A stretch of DNA of 64,000 bases from Paenibacillus catalpae (GTDB lineage Bacteria > Bacillota > Bacilli > Paenibacillales > Paenibacillaceae), in the NCBI RefSeq assembly GCF_900112695.1, contig NZ_FOMT01000006.1, positions 124,001 through 188,000 of the forward strand, read 5' to 3'. Position numbers and translations under genes: made by a program. Below are positions 32,600 through 41,977 of this stretch, one piece after another. The notes below the pieces were generated by a model that worked only from the letters and a program-made list of their open reading frames with translations, made no database searches and was not told where the DNA came from. How positions within the stretch are numbered: the first letter of the stretch is position 1; each line of letters starts with the position of its first letter.

Positions 32600-33445
32600 C
32601 TAACCCCGCCCGGCACGCAGACGGTATTCCGTCGGGGAGCAGCTTGCTTCTTTGCGGAAAGCCTTGGCAAAGTGATTGGTGTCGGGGAAACCGACCAGTT
32701 CTGCAATTTCCTTGATCGCAAGGTCGGTGGAGCCAAGGAGTGACTTGGCCTTCTGCATTCGCTTGCGGTTCAAATATTTGAGCGGAGAGACCGCAAAATG
32801 CTTGTTGAAATAACGGACAAGATAGTTGGGTTGAAGATGGACATGCTTTGCCAGCTGCTCAAGTGTTAAGGGCTCGGACAGATTGGCATCGATGAAGGCT
32901 TCAATCTGCCTTAATCGTTCAATCTCGCCAAGCCGGCCCGGTACGAATCTGAGATGAGTGTCAGACTGGGAAAGGAAGATGGCGATGATGTCGAGGAGGA
33001 TAGCTTTTTCCCGGATCCTGGCCAAGTAAGAACGATCCTGATACAGCTCTCCAAGCTCGCGGAACAGGTTCACTAAGGAATCCATATGAATAGGAGAGAC
33101 ATCGAGAATATGAGGGACCTCCAGCCATTGGAACAGATCCATCTCTCCCATCGTCGCGGTAAAATGGCACCAATATTTCGAATAGGGGTGATCGCTTACC
33201 GCGGAGTAGGATTGCAGAACATGGGCGGGCATATGGACAAGCTGTCCGGGTGCGGGGCGGTATTCCCGGCCGTCGATCTTAAGCCAGCCTTCCCCTTCGC
33301 AGATCAGATAAAATTTATTATAAGAAGGTACATAATCAAGCTCGCACCATTGCGGGGAGCATTCGGTATAATAGGCTTCCTCCAGATGAACCTGCAGGTG
33401 CTGAATCATTTCGTTAAGAAACTCATGATTAGGGTTAAGCGGCAT
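32600..33445 (-). CDS. AraC-family regulator with cupin sensor domain
   Basis: 281 aa. The N-terminal ~150 residues are an AraC-type beta barrel (FYLICEGEGWLKIDGREYRPAPGQLVHMPAH, PYSKYWCHFTA), the C-terminal 100 residues a double HTH (TLEQLAKHVHLQPNYLVRYFNKHFAVSPLKYL; IKEIAELVGFPDTNHFAKAFRKEASCSPTEYR). Sugar-responsive activators of this build are common beside glycosidase or transport genes, but here no such target is adjacent. Start at ATG 33445 with GAGGTG upstream. Confidence 0.9.
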   Translation of the reverse strand: MPLNPNHEFLNEMIQHLQVHLEEAYYTECSPQWCELDYVPSYNKFYLICEGEGWLKIDGREYRPAPGQLVHMPAHVLQSYSAVSDHPYSKYWCHFTATMGEMDLFQWLEVPHILDVSPIHMDSLVNLFRELGELYQDRSYLARIREKAILLDIIAIFLSQSDTHLRFVPGRLGEIERLRQIEAFIDANLSEPLTLEQLAKHVHLQPNYLVRYFNKHFAVSPLKYLNRKRMQKAKSLLGSTDLAIKEIAELVGFPDTNHFAKAFRKEASCSPTEYRLRAGRG

Positions 33446-33544
33446 GAGGACACCTCGAATCAGGTTAATCAATAAAAATGTGATGCCTTTATCATATCAC
33501 AATTGACCCCTGGACTAATGGGGGAATAACTTAGCTGTAAACAA

Positions 33545-33591
33545 ACAAAAAACCGTTTCTGCACCCGCCGGTAATGGCTGCAGAAACGGTT
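33545..33591 (-). terminator. Terminator of the alpha-E/ATP-grasp operon
   Basis: AACCGTTTCTGCA and TGCAGAAACGGTT form a 13-bp perfect stem; reading on the minus strand it is followed by TTTTTTGTTTGTTT. Confidence 0.9.
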
Positions 33592-33602
33592 GACAGTCTT
33601 GT

Positions 33603-34574
33603 TCATAACTGAGCAGGAACATGCTGTTCCTCTTGTTGACAGGCCTTGGCAATGATTGCACCAAGATCACCCGAAGAGTGTGACAGCTGCACCAGGAGCA
33701 GCAATACTTCCTCGGTCACATGGTCGCCATAACGCTGCTTATTTGCACGTATACACGACAGGACATCACTTGTTTGGATAGACAGTGTTTTGATGGAATG
33801 ATGAAACAGAGGGCTCTTCTCAATATGGAAGGCCAGCGAATTGATCGCAAATCGGACGGAACGCGGGAATTCCGCATTCAGTAGAAGGAACTCCGTTACT
33901 TCAGTAAGCTGGACGTCCTGAGCATGGAACTTTCGGAATGCTTCATAACCTCCGCATGATTTAAGAAGGACAAGAAAACGATTATAACGGGCATCCTTAT
34001 CAAGCTTCTTCGCGTCCTTCAGCAGGTTGCGGTAAGTTGCATGCACGATGCGGACGGTACCGGTTAACCGTTCGATGAATTTACCGGCTTGAAGGAGATT
34101 CCAGCTTTGCCCGCGGACCATCAAGGAATCCGCAGTACCGTTAAACATGGCGAGCCATTCGCTGACGTGTTTATAGAACATATAAGGTGACTGCGACATC
34201 ATCTTGTTCACGTCCTGATCCTTCAGCCATAGATAGAAGGAATTGACGATATCCCACAGCTCGCCGGGCAGCATAGGCCGCAAGGTGCGGATATGGGTTC
34301 TGGCCTGCTGAACGGAGGAAAATATACTGTCTGCATTCGACCGTTCGAATGTCAGGTCATGGAGGACATCCCATTCATTCGTTTGGGGCTGCGCCAGCTT
34401 GAATTCATCGATATCGCCAACAGCTGCTGCAAGCCGCTCCCACGCATAGCTCTGCTCACCTTCAATGAGCTCATCGCGCATACTATAGTAGTTATTAATA
34501 ATGCGGGAATAGTTGTCCGCCCTCTCTAGCAAACGTCCGATCAGGAGCAGCAATTCCGCATAACGGGTTATCAT
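33603..34574 (-). CDS. Alpha-E domain protein (DUF403)
   Basis: 323 aa, all-helical. Blocks such as LLLIGRLLERADNYSRIINNYY, SVQQARTHIRTLRPMLPGELWDIVNSFYLWL and MVRGQSWNLLQAGKFIERL (with the conserved R...W.F...G...ER pattern) identify the alpha-E family, which is almost always encoded next to a circularly permuted ATP-grasp protein. The pair is thought to act in formation of a peptide or amide product, by gene-neighbourhood arguments in the literature. ATG 34574 follows GAGGTGATAACC; it starts 33 bp after the ATP-grasp stop. Confidence 0.9.
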   Translation of the reverse strand: MITRYAELLLLIGRLLERADNYSRIINNYYSMRDELIEGEQSYAWERLAAAVGDIDEFKLAQPQTNEWDVLHDLTFERSNADSIFSSVQQARTHIRTLRPMLPGELWDIVNSFYLWLKDQDVNKMMSQSPYMFYKHVSEWLAMFNGTADSLMVRGQSWNLLQAGKFIERLTGTVRIVHATYRNLLKDAKKLDKDARYNRFLVLLKSCGGYEAFRKFHAQDVQLTEVTEFLLLNAEFPRSVRFAINSLAFHIEKSPLFHHSIKTLSIQTSDVLSCIRANKQRYGDHVTEEVLLLLVQLSHSSGDLGAIIAKACQQEEQHVPAQL

Positions 34575-34607
34575 GGTTATCACCTCATATAAGTGTATGA
34601 AGCCGAA

Positions 34608-36080
34608 TTACGTTAACACCCAGGTATCCTTCGTGCCGCCGCCTTGGGATGAATTAACGACCAGCGAGCCCTCTTTCAGTGCAACGCGGGTTAGACCGCC
34701 AGGAACGACGTAGGTTTCGGAGCCCATAAAAGTAAAAGCGCGCAGGTCGATATGTCGAGGAGCAACACAGCCGCCTGTAAGCGAAGGACTGCAGGACAGT
34801 TTAATGGTAGGCTGGGCAATATATCGCTCCGGCTGCCGCACAATTTTCTCGCCAAAGGCCTTGATTTCTTCTTCGGTAGCCGTTGGGCCGATCAGCATGC
34901 CATATCCGCCCGATAAGGATCTTTCTTTTACAACCATATCGGACAAGCGGGATAACACATACTCTCTCTCGTGAGGTCTTGTTAAGATATAAGTCGGGAC
35001 GTTATCGAGGATGGGTTCTTCCTGAAGGTAGTAACGGATCATATCAGGCACGAATGCATACACCGCTTTATCATCGGCCACCCCTGTGCCAGGCGCATTC
35101 GCCAAGGCCACATTGCCGGCAATATACGCATCCATGAGGCCCGGCACGCCGAGCAAAGAATCTTTGCGGAATACGTGAGGATCCAGATACTCATCGTCTA
35201 TGCGGCGGTAAATCACATCAACCCGGCGAAGCCCGTCTATGCTTTTCATGTAGACAACCCGGTCTTTGACCATAAGATCGCTTCCTTCAACCAGATCGAT
35301 TCCCATTTCTAGCGCCAGAAACGTATGGTCATAATAGGCGGAGTTATAGATGCCAGGGGTAAGGAGTACAACGAGAGGATCGGGTTTGGCATTCGGAGCT
35401 AAGCAGCGAAGGCTGCTCAGCAGAGCATTCATGCTATGGTCAATACTGCGAATTCGTTGATCGAAAAACAATTCGGGCAGCAGGGACGTCGTAAGAGCCC
35501 GGTTCTTATATACATAGGACAGGCCCGAAGGGGTCCGAAGATTATCTTCAAGTACATAAAATTCTCCTGAGTGGCCGCGAATAATATCAATACCGGATAA
35601 TGGAATATAAGTGCGGTTTGGAACATCCACTCCAACCATCTCGGGCACAAAATAAGGATTATTTAGAACCATATCGCTGGGAATGAGTCCGTCTTTCAAT
35701 ATGTTCTGCTCATGATAGATATCCCATATGAAGAGATTCAGCGCTTTGACCCGCTGCTTCAGACCTTGATTCAGATGAAGCCATTCGTCCGAAGTAATGA
35801 CCCTCGGCAGCATGTCGAAGGGAATCGTTCTCTCCTGCGAGGATTCCTCCGGATTATTGCTATATAGAGTAAAGGTAATACCTTGCTTCACCATTTCTTC
35901 TTGCATCATGGCGTCGCGCCTTTGTAATTCGCTTAGTCCCATCTTGGAGAGCCGCTGCAGAATTGCACCGTAGTGGGCTCTGCCCTTGCCCCGCCTTTCA
36001 AACATTTCATCGTAATAAGCCGGATGTTCATAATCAGCGAAAAGCTGGTTCATGTTATCCTTCATCATAACCATGGCCAT
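34608..36080 (-). CDS. Circularly permuted ATP-grasp protein (DUF404/DUF407)
   Basis: 490 aa. The order of motifs fits the permuted ATP-grasp type 2 family: YDEMFERRGKGRAHY near the N terminus, RVKALNLFIWDIYHEQNIL, YVLEDNLRTPSGLSYVYKNR (metal/ATP-binding E..N..P), VDVIYRRIDDEYLDP, NAPGTGVADDKAVYAFVPDMI, and VVKERSLSGGYGMLIG plus SCSPSLTGG near the C terminus. It should activate a carboxylate as acyl phosphate and ligate an amine. ATG 36080 has GGAGGG about 10 bases upstream. Co-transcribed with the alpha-E gene; no transglutaminase or proteasome-like gene follows, unlike many related operons. Confidence 0.92.
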   Translation of the reverse strand: MAMVMMKDNMNQLFADYEHPAYYDEMFERRGKGRAHYGAILQRLSKMGLSELQRRDAMMQEEMVKQGITFTLYSNNPEESSQERTIPFDMLPRVITSDEWLHLNQGLKQRVKALNLFIWDIYHEQNILKDGLIPSDMVLNNPYFVPEMVGVDVPNRTYIPLSGIDIIRGHSGEFYVLEDNLRTPSGLSYVYKNRALTTSLLPELFFDQRIRSIDHSMNALLSSLRCLAPNAKPDPLVVLLTPGIYNSAYYDHTFLALEMGIDLVEGSDLMVKDRVVYMKSIDGLRRVDVIYRRIDDEYLDPHVFRKDSLLGVPGLMDAYIAGNVALANAPGTGVADDKAVYAFVPDMIRYYLQEEPILDNVPTYILTRPHEREYVLSRLSDMVVKERSLSGGYGMLIGPTATEEEIKAFGEKIVRQPERYIAQPTIKLSCSPSLTGGCVAPRHIDLRAFTFMGSETYVVPGGLTRVALKEGSLVVNSSQGGGTKDTWVLT

Positions 36081-36316
36081 GACAGAAATCCCTCCATTGT
36101 TCGTATTGCTTGATCCCTTATAAGCGTGTAAATTTATATGACATTTGGATAACAACGCAAGTATAGAGCAACGGGTCACTGAATGTATGTCGAAACTCCT
36201 TGCGTAAATGTGTCTGTTTTGTGACAATTCAAAAACCAGCATTTACTACTAATTTTTGCTATATTCACTTGTTTGTAAGAATAGTAAGATAAGGGAAATG
36301 AATAGAGAGGTGTCTC

Positions 36317-38971
36317 ATGAGGTTTACGATTCGGAGCAAGCTGCTTATTAGCTTTTTATCGGTTGCATTCTTTGTAACGGCAGTGAATATCACAGCTTAC
36401 ATTTACAACGATAAACTCAATCGGTCCTTTGATGAACTAATCGACAGGCGAGTGGCCGTGCTCAGTAAAGCAACGGAAATTCAATATTTGTCCGTTCAGC
36501 AAACGAACAGTCTGAGGGGCTATCTGCTGACTCAGGACTCCGATTTTCTGACAGAGCTCCGCAGCTCCAATACCCAAATGACGGCCCTTGTTGATGAGGT
36601 GGATAACCTAATCATTAAGCCTGATGTACGGGAATCGTTCCGGGAGCTGGCTAATATGGATGAGGCCTTCATCAAGAGCTCGGATCAGCTGCTGCTTAAC
36701 CTGGAGAAGGATCAGGATCAGGAAGCAGCATTAGCCTATTTCAAAACAACGGTACTTCCGATAGGTGAACAGCTGGGTCCTCTGTCGATGGCATTTGTGG
36801 ATCATCAACAACAATTATTGGATGAAGAGCGGGCAGATAATGCCTCAATGGTTGATTTCGTCAACACAATGACCGCTGTTCTTACGGTTATTACCTTTCT
36901 ATTAACTCTGCTGATTGGAATCCTGTTATCTCACCGCATCACGAGCAATCTATTCAAAATTACAAGCGTCATTAAAGGCTTTACCCACGATTCCAACACA
37001 GCCTCAAAACTACCTCATATTGATGTTCGTTCGCAGGATGAAATTGGCGATATTGCCCGTTCCTTTAATGAAATGGCCCTTACGCTGAATAAATATTCCA
37101 TTCTTGAAGAAGATCAGCGCTGGCTCGAGACCAATGTTGCCGAAATGGCTACAAAGTTCCAAGGCGTCAACCACCTGGAAGCACTGGCGCAGCTGTTTAT
37201 CACCAGGATTACCCCGCTCGTCGAAGCGAGCTATGGCGTATTTTATTTGAAGGAAGGCGCAGGCCGCCGTCAACAGCTGAACAAGCTGGCTTCCTATGCT
37301 TACCAGCAGTCCAGCGTCGGAGTAGAGTCCTTTAAGACCGGAGAGGGACTAGTAGGACAAGCCGCACTGGAGAGCCGAACCATTCTTTTGAACAACCTCC
37401 CTGACAACTATATTCAAATTACATCGGGACTTGGGAAGGCAGCACCGGCAAGCCTGCTCATTATGCCTATCCAATTCGAAGGGCAAGTCGTAGCGGTCAT
37501 CGAACTGGCATCATTCAGTCCATTTACTCCTATTCAACAAACCCTGGTGCAGCAAGCATCTGCGCATCTTGGAAGCGTGTTAAGCAGTATTTCAGGGCGT
37601 ATGCAAGTAGAGCAGTTGCTGGCTGAATCGCAGGTACTGACCGAAGAGCTGCAGACTCAATCCGAAGAACTTCGGGGAATTAACGAGAAGCTGGAGGAGC
37701 AGTACAAGAATTCGGAGCAGAAGACAAGAGAACTGGAGAAGACCCAGACCCAGCTAGAGGAGAAGGCAAGACAGCTGTCGCAAAGCTCCCAGTATAAATC
37801 CGAGTTTCTGGCTAATATGTCTCATGAACTGCGAACACCTCTGAACAGCTTGCTTATCTTATCTAATATTCTGGCAACGAATGCGGAAGGCAATCTGAAT
37901 GAGCATCAGGTCAAATACGCAAATACGATTCATCACTCGGGCAACGATCTGCTTCAATTAATTAATGACATCCTCGATCTGGCTAAGGTCGAAGCGGGGA
38001 AAATGGATCTCGTACACGGAAAGGTTTGTCTGCACGAAATAAGCGGATTTGCCGAGCAGCAGTTTACTCCGGTCGCCCGTCAGAAGGGACTTAAGTTTAC
38101 AACGATACTGGATCCCGATCTGCCAGAAGCTATCTTTACGGATGAACAACGACTATTGCAAATTATTAAGAACCTGTTGTCCAATGCATTCAAATTCACC
38201 GAGCGGGGCGAAGTGAAGCTGCATATTCATCGTGCTGCGCCCCCTCAGGCCGGAATTGCGTTCTCGATTACGGATACGGGCATCGGCATTCCGAAGGAGA
38301 AGCAGGAGCTGATCTTCCAGGCGTTCCAGCAGGCGGACGGGACGACAAACCGGAGGTACGGGGGTACAGGACTTGGGCTGTCGATCAGCATCAATATGGC
38401 TCATTTGCTGAATGGCGAGATTATCGTGAGCAGTACGGTTGGCAAAGGAAGTGTATTCTCGCTGGTGGTGCCAAATGAAGAAGAAGCAGAGAGCGGAGCG
38501 ATGGTCCATCAAGAATCCGCCGCAGCTGCAGCCGAGCCCGAGCCCGAAATTGTGGTTGAAGCGCGTGGCTTCGAGGATGAACTTGATGACGCGGTATGGG
38601 TGGGTAAGAAAATACTAATAGTCGACGATGACATGCGTAATATATATGCCACAACCATCGCCCTCGAAAGTAAACAGGTGAATGTGCTTTTTGCCGAGAA
38701 TGGACTTTCGTGCTTAAAAGTGTTGAAGGATAATCCGGACGTCGATCTTATCCTGATGGATATTATGCTTCCCGAGATGGATGGCTATGAGACGATGCGC
38801 ACGCTGCGGCAAATGCCAGGCTTCGTATCGCTGCCCATTATTGCTTTAACCGCCAAGGCGATGAAAGATGACAAAGACAAATGCATCGAGGCAGGTGCGT
38901 CGGATTATATGAGCAAGCCCGTTAAGCTGGAGCAGTTGTTTGCCCGCATACATAGTTGGCTGAGCAGATAG
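36317..38971 (+). CDS. Hybrid sensor histidine kinase (CHASE3-HAMP-GAF-HisKA-HATPase-REC)
   Basis: 884 aa. TM1 about 9-31; extracellular CHASE3-like helical sensor about 35-175 (TNSLRGYLLTQDSDFL); TM2 about 183-207; HAMP; GAF about 275-425 (FKTGEGLVGQAALESRTILL, the usual GAF core); a coiled coil about 430-495; HisKA with MSHELRTPLNSL (His about 502); HATPase with N box KNLLSNAFKFTE and GGTGLGLSIS; an Ala/Glu-rich linker and C-terminal REC with DLILMDIMLPEMDG (Asp about 815). This build resembles stress-sensing hybrid kinases such as those in Cyanobacteria and Myxobacteria. First gene of a three-gene signalling operon. Confidence 0.93.
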   Translation: MRFTIRSKLLISFLSVAFFVTAVNITAYIYNDKLNRSFDELIDRRVAVLSKATEIQYLSVQQTNSLRGYLLTQDSDFLTELRSSNTQMTALVDEVDNLIIKPDVRESFRELANMDEAFIKSSDQLLLNLEKDQDQEAALAYFKTTVLPIGEQLGPLSMAFVDHQQQLLDEERADNASMVDFVNTMTAVLTVITFLLTLLIGILLSHRITSNLFKITSVIKGFTHDSNTASKLPHIDVRSQDEIGDIARSFNEMALTLNKYSILEEDQRWLETNVAEMATKFQGVNHLEALAQLFITRITPLVEASYGVFYLKEGAGRRQQLNKLASYAYQQSSVGVESFKTGEGLVGQAALESRTILLNNLPDNYIQITSGLGKAAPASLLIMPIQFEGQVVAVIELASFSPFTPIQQTLVQQASAHLGSVLSSISGRMQVEQLLAESQVLTEELQTQSEELRGINEKLEEQYKNSEQKTRELEKTQTQLEEKARQLSQSSQYKSEFLANMSHELRTPLNSLLILSNILATNAEGNLNEHQVKYANTIHHSGNDLLQLINDILDLAKVEAGKMDLVHGKVCLHEISGFAEQQFTPVARQKGLKFTTILDPDLPEAIFTDEQRLLQIIKNLLSNAFKFTERGEVKLHIHRAAPPQAGIAFSITDTGIGIPKEKQELIFQAFQQADGTTNRRYGGTGLGLSISINMAHLLNGEIIVSSTVGKGSVFSLVVPNEEEAESGAMVHQESAAAAAEPEPEIVVEARGFEDELDDAVWVGKKILIVDDDMRNIYATTIALESKQVNVLFAENGLSCLKVLKDNPDVDLILMDIMLPEMDGYETMRTLRQMPGFVSLPIIALTAKAMKDDKDKCIEAGASDYMSKPVKLEQLFARIHSWLSR

Positions 38972-38983
38972 GTGGTAAGGCAT

Positions 38984-39826
38984 TTGTGCGCGAATGAGAA
39001 GGAACCGCTTGAGGAGCTGGAGCGGATTGAGATTGAACTGCTGCTGGAGGCGCTCTACCGGTATTACGGTGTGGATTTTCGTAATTATGTAATGCCGACT
39101 ATACGCCGGAGAATATGGTACCGCATTCGGGCGGAGCGTCTGAAGACGATATCCGGATTACAGGAGAAGGTGCTGCATGACCGCTTGATTTTCAAGAGGC
39201 TGGCTAACGATTTTTCCATTAATGTAACGGAGCTGTTTCGCGATCCTGGCTTCTTCAAAGCTTTCCGTCAGACAATCGTTCCCGAGCTGAGGGATTACTC
39301 TCGCATCCGGATTTGGCATGCCGGCTGCTCCACAGGCGAAGAAGCCTATTCGATGGCGATTCTGCTGCATGAGGAAGGTCTGCTTGAGAGGACAAGAATT
39401 TATGCCACGGATATGAATGAAGCGGTAGTTGAAGAAGCGAAGCTGGGTTCATTTCCGCTTGAACGTTTGGAGCAGTATGCCTTTAACTACAAGCTGTCGG
39501 GCGGCAGGAATTCCATAGAGGATTACCTGTCCTATACGAAGGAATACGCGAAATTTCGGCCTTTTCTAAGTGAGAAAATCACCTTTGCCCAGCATAATCT
39601 GGCGGTTGATGAATCGTTTAACGAATTTCACGTTATTATTTGCCGTAATGTCATGATCTACTTTAATTCGTATTTGCAGAATCGCGTTCATGAACTGTTC
39701 TATGGGAGCTTGTCTCCATCCGGATTTCTGGGACTCGGGAATAAAGAAAGCATGACCTTTACCGGCTATACAGACTGTTATAAGGAGATGGAGCCTAATG
39801 AAAAGCTTTACCGCAAAGTTAAATAG
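38984..39826 (+). CDS. CheR-type SAM-dependent methyltransferase
   Basis: 280 aa. N-terminal helical CheR_N (LLLEALYRYYGVDFRNY), then catalytic domain with SAM motif IRIWHAGCSTGEEAYSMAI, ATDMNEAVVEEA and FHVIICRNVMIYFN, the full set for glutamate O-methyltransferases of chemoreceptors. Here there is no chemoreceptor and no CheB, so the substrate may be the hybrid kinase or another coiled-coil partner. No ATG is available; TTG 38984 with AGGTGG eight bases before is preferred, the alternative being GTG 38972, which abuts the kinase stop. Its end overlaps the next kinase gene by 29 bp. Confidence 0.88.
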   Translation: MCANEKEPLEELERIEIELLLEALYRYYGVDFRNYVMPTIRRRIWYRIRAERLKTISGLQEKVLHDRLIFKRLANDFSINVTELFRDPGFFKAFRQTIVPELRDYSRIRIWHAGCSTGEEAYSMAILLHEEGLLERTRIYATDMNEAVVEEAKLGSFPLERLEQYAFNYKLSGGRNSIEDYLSYTKEYAKFRPFLSEKITFAQHNLAVDESFNEFHVIICRNVMIYFNSYLQNRVHELFYGSLSPSGFLGLGNKESMTFTGYTDCYKEMEPNEKLYRKVK

Positions 39827-41579
39827 CGCCGTAGCTACGGTCAATATATTAATGGTAGACGATCGGCCGGAAAATCTGATCGCGCTGGAAGCGATACTGG
39901 CTTCCCCGAATTACCGCTTATTCTCTGCTCATTCCGGCGAGGAAGCGCTGCGTCATGTTCTGACAACGGACTTTGCTGTCATCTTGCTGGACGTTCAAAT
40001 GCCGGGCATGAACGGCTTTGAAACCGCCCGTCTTATTAAGATGAGAGAGCGTTCAAAGTATGTTCCAATTATTTTCATCACGGCGATTAGCCAGGCGGCA
40101 GAGCATGTGAAGCACGGCTATTCCGTTGGCGCAATTGATTATATCTTCAAGCCGTTCCACCCGGAAACGTTAAAAATGAAAATTGAGGCTTTCGTTCAGA
40201 TGTATCAGTATCAGGAGCAGATTAAGCTGCAAAATGAACTGCTCAAGGTTATCGGAGAAACGTCCAATGACACAATCGTAACCGCGGATGAGCATGGGAT
40301 TATGCAAACACTGAATCCTACCGCGGCCAAAATGTTTGGTTATACGCCGGATAAATTGGCGGGTCAGCATATTGACCAAATCGTACCCGACATGTTCTCA
40401 TTTCTTCAGGCAGAGACGAATCAGGGAGCTCTGCTCATTGAAACAACGGCTATTCGTAAAGACGGCGTCCCCTTTCCTGTGGATATTCAAGTTGGCAAAG
40501 CAAGTATTGCCCAGCAGCAGCTGTACGTTTGCTCCATCCGTGATGTAACCGACCGCAAAATGATGGAGGAAGAGCGTTTCCGTAAAATTTTCGATACGAT
40601 GCCTTGCCTCATTGTCTTAAGATCGATTAAGGACAAACGGTACATTAATGTCAATGAGAGCTTGCTGCAGGCTACCGGCTATGAAGGAATTGAAGTAATG
40701 AATCAATCCCGGGATCTGCTGCAGTATATTGTGGACATCGAGGATAAGGGGAGTTTGTCAGCAGACAGCCATGATCCATGGGGGCCGGCCCGGAACGTCC
40801 GCATCCGCTATATGACCAAATCCGGCGATTTGCGGGATGGCCTATTGTCTAGTGAAGTGATGCAGATTCATGGAGAGGATTGCCTCCTAAGCGTGGTAAC
40901 GGATATATCGGAGCGGGTATTCCTGGAGAAAGAGATTACGCGGCTTGACCGGCTCAACATTACAGGGGAGATGGCTGCTGGTATTGTACATGAAATCCGT
41001 AATCCGATGACGACGGTACGCGGATTCCTTCAGTTGTCCAAGAGCAATCCGTCGAAGGAATATACCGATATTATGATCGAAGAGCTCGACCGCGTGCACA
41101 ATATCGTAACCGAGTTCCTGTCCGTGGGTGCGCAAGCTCCGACGAGCCGGAAGCTCAAGCAGATCAATACGGTTATTGAAACCTTGTTCCCGCTTATCCA
41201 GTCCAAAGCGATGACCGGTAACCATGATATTACACTGGACTTGGGGGAATGCCCGCCTATTCAACTCGATGAGAAAGAAATCCGTCAGTTAGTGCTGAAT
41301 CTCGTGCTGAACGGACTGGATGCCATGCCTTTGGGAGGTACCTTAACGATTAAGACATACTCTGACGACAAGCAAGTTGTGATGGAGGTCAAAGACCAGG
41401 GGAGCGGGATTAAGGAAGAATTTCTTGAAAAGCTGGGAACGCCGTTCTTCAGCACGAAGTCGAGCGGAACTGGCCTTGGCCTATCCGTCAGCTACGGTAT
41501 TGCCGCCCGTCATGACGCGGTTATCAAGGTGCAGACGAGCGAGCAGGGAACGATCTTTTTTGTGAATTTCAGGCTATAG
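39798..41579 (+). CDS. REC-PAS-PAS sensor histidine kinase
   Basis: 593 aa, cytosolic, no membrane helix. Receiver about 14-135 (VDDRPENLIALEAIL; Asp65 in VILLDVQMPG; IDYIFKPF with conserved Lys), a short coiled coil, PAS 1 about 150-265 (NDTIVTADEHGIMQTLNPTA), PAS 2 about 270-375, then HisKA with GIVHEIRNPMTTVRGFLQL (His about 397) and HATPase (LVLNGLDAMPLGG, GTGLGLSVSYGI). The HEIRNPMTTVRG segment is like KinB/KinE-type sporulation kinases. The receiver can accept phosphate from the hybrid kinase upstream, suggesting a phosphorelay. Overlaps cheR by 29 bp. Confidence 0.92.
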   Translation: MKSFTAKLNSAVATVNILMVDDRPENLIALEAILASPNYRLFSAHSGEEALRHVLTTDFAVILLDVQMPGMNGFETARLIKMRERSKYVPIIFITAISQAAEHVKHGYSVGAIDYIFKPFHPETLKMKIEAFVQMYQYQEQIKLQNELLKVIGETSNDTIVTADEHGIMQTLNPTAAKMFGYTPDKLAGQHIDQIVPDMFSFLQAETNQGALLIETTAIRKDGVPFPVDIQVGKASIAQQQLYVCSIRDVTDRKMMEEERFRKIFDTMPCLIVLRSIKDKRYINVNESLLQATGYEGIEVMNQSRDLLQYIVDIEDKGSLSADSHDPWGPARNVRIRYMTKSGDLRDGLLSSEVMQIHGEDCLLSVVTDISERVFLEKEITRLDRLNITGEMAAGIVHEIRNPMTTVRGFLQLSKSNPSKEYTDIMIEELDRVHNIVTEFLSVGAQAPTSRKLKQINTVIETLFPLIQSKAMTGNHDITLDLGECPPIQLDEKEIRQLVLNLVLNGLDAMPLGGTLTIKTYSDDKQVVMEVKDQGSGIKEEFLEKLGTPFFSTKSSGTGLGLSVSYGIAARHDAVIKVQTSEQGTIFFVNFRL

Positions 41580-41595
41580 AATGGAATAGAGAATA

Positions 41596-41631
41596 GAACA
41601 GGCCTCCTCTTTGGTTAGAGGAGGTCTGTTC
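41596..41631. terminator. Strong hairpin after the signalling operon
   Basis: GAACAGGCCTCCTCT and AGAGGAGGTCTGTTC pair over 15 bp with one G-T wobble; no long T run. Confidence 0.6.
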
Positions 41632-41739
41632 TATGTTCTCAGCGGATGCTTATGCCTATGAGCGTTATGATCGTAGGCGTGATTCGCCAGGGGGTACCGC
41701 CCATACTGGCTGGGGCACCCTGCATCTCATCTGCCGACG

Positions 41740-41928
41740 TACGTTGTATGTTCTACAGTATAATCCGGCTCAATGGGGCTGTTGGCCACCCTATGTTGTA
41801 TTTAATGCAGTATATTCGTTCATATGGGTGCAATTAAGCCGAAAAGCTGCCAATATCCTGCATATTGTACAACATAGGCAGCCTCCATGCTCCAATAGCT
41901 TTAAATATCCTGCATAAAGTACAACGTA
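41740..41928. repeat. Four-copy 25-nt palindromic repeat cluster
   Basis: Four related 25-nt units: 41740-41764 and 41792-41816 in one orientation (TAYGTTGTA...CAGTATAWT), 41852-41876 and 41904-41928 in the other (AATATCCTGCAT..., ending GTACAACRTA). Units are exactly 52 bp apart within each pair, with 27-bp spacers, and the pairs are mirror images, so the whole forms a 189-bp imperfect palindrome. There is no gene in this 398-bp gap (41580-41977); the open frames over it have no ribosome site or codon logic. Probably a dispersed intergenic repeat or large RNA hairpin between convergent genes. Confidence 0.8.
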
Positions 41929-41977
41929 GCTAAAGAGGGCGACTCGAATCAAGTAGTAACCCACTCGGCAGGAAACA

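Noticed and set aside
41633..41917. 94-aa and 63-aa frames over the repeat cluster
   Set aside because: They start at the hairpin, run through the repeats and lack ribosome sites; best explained as non-coding.
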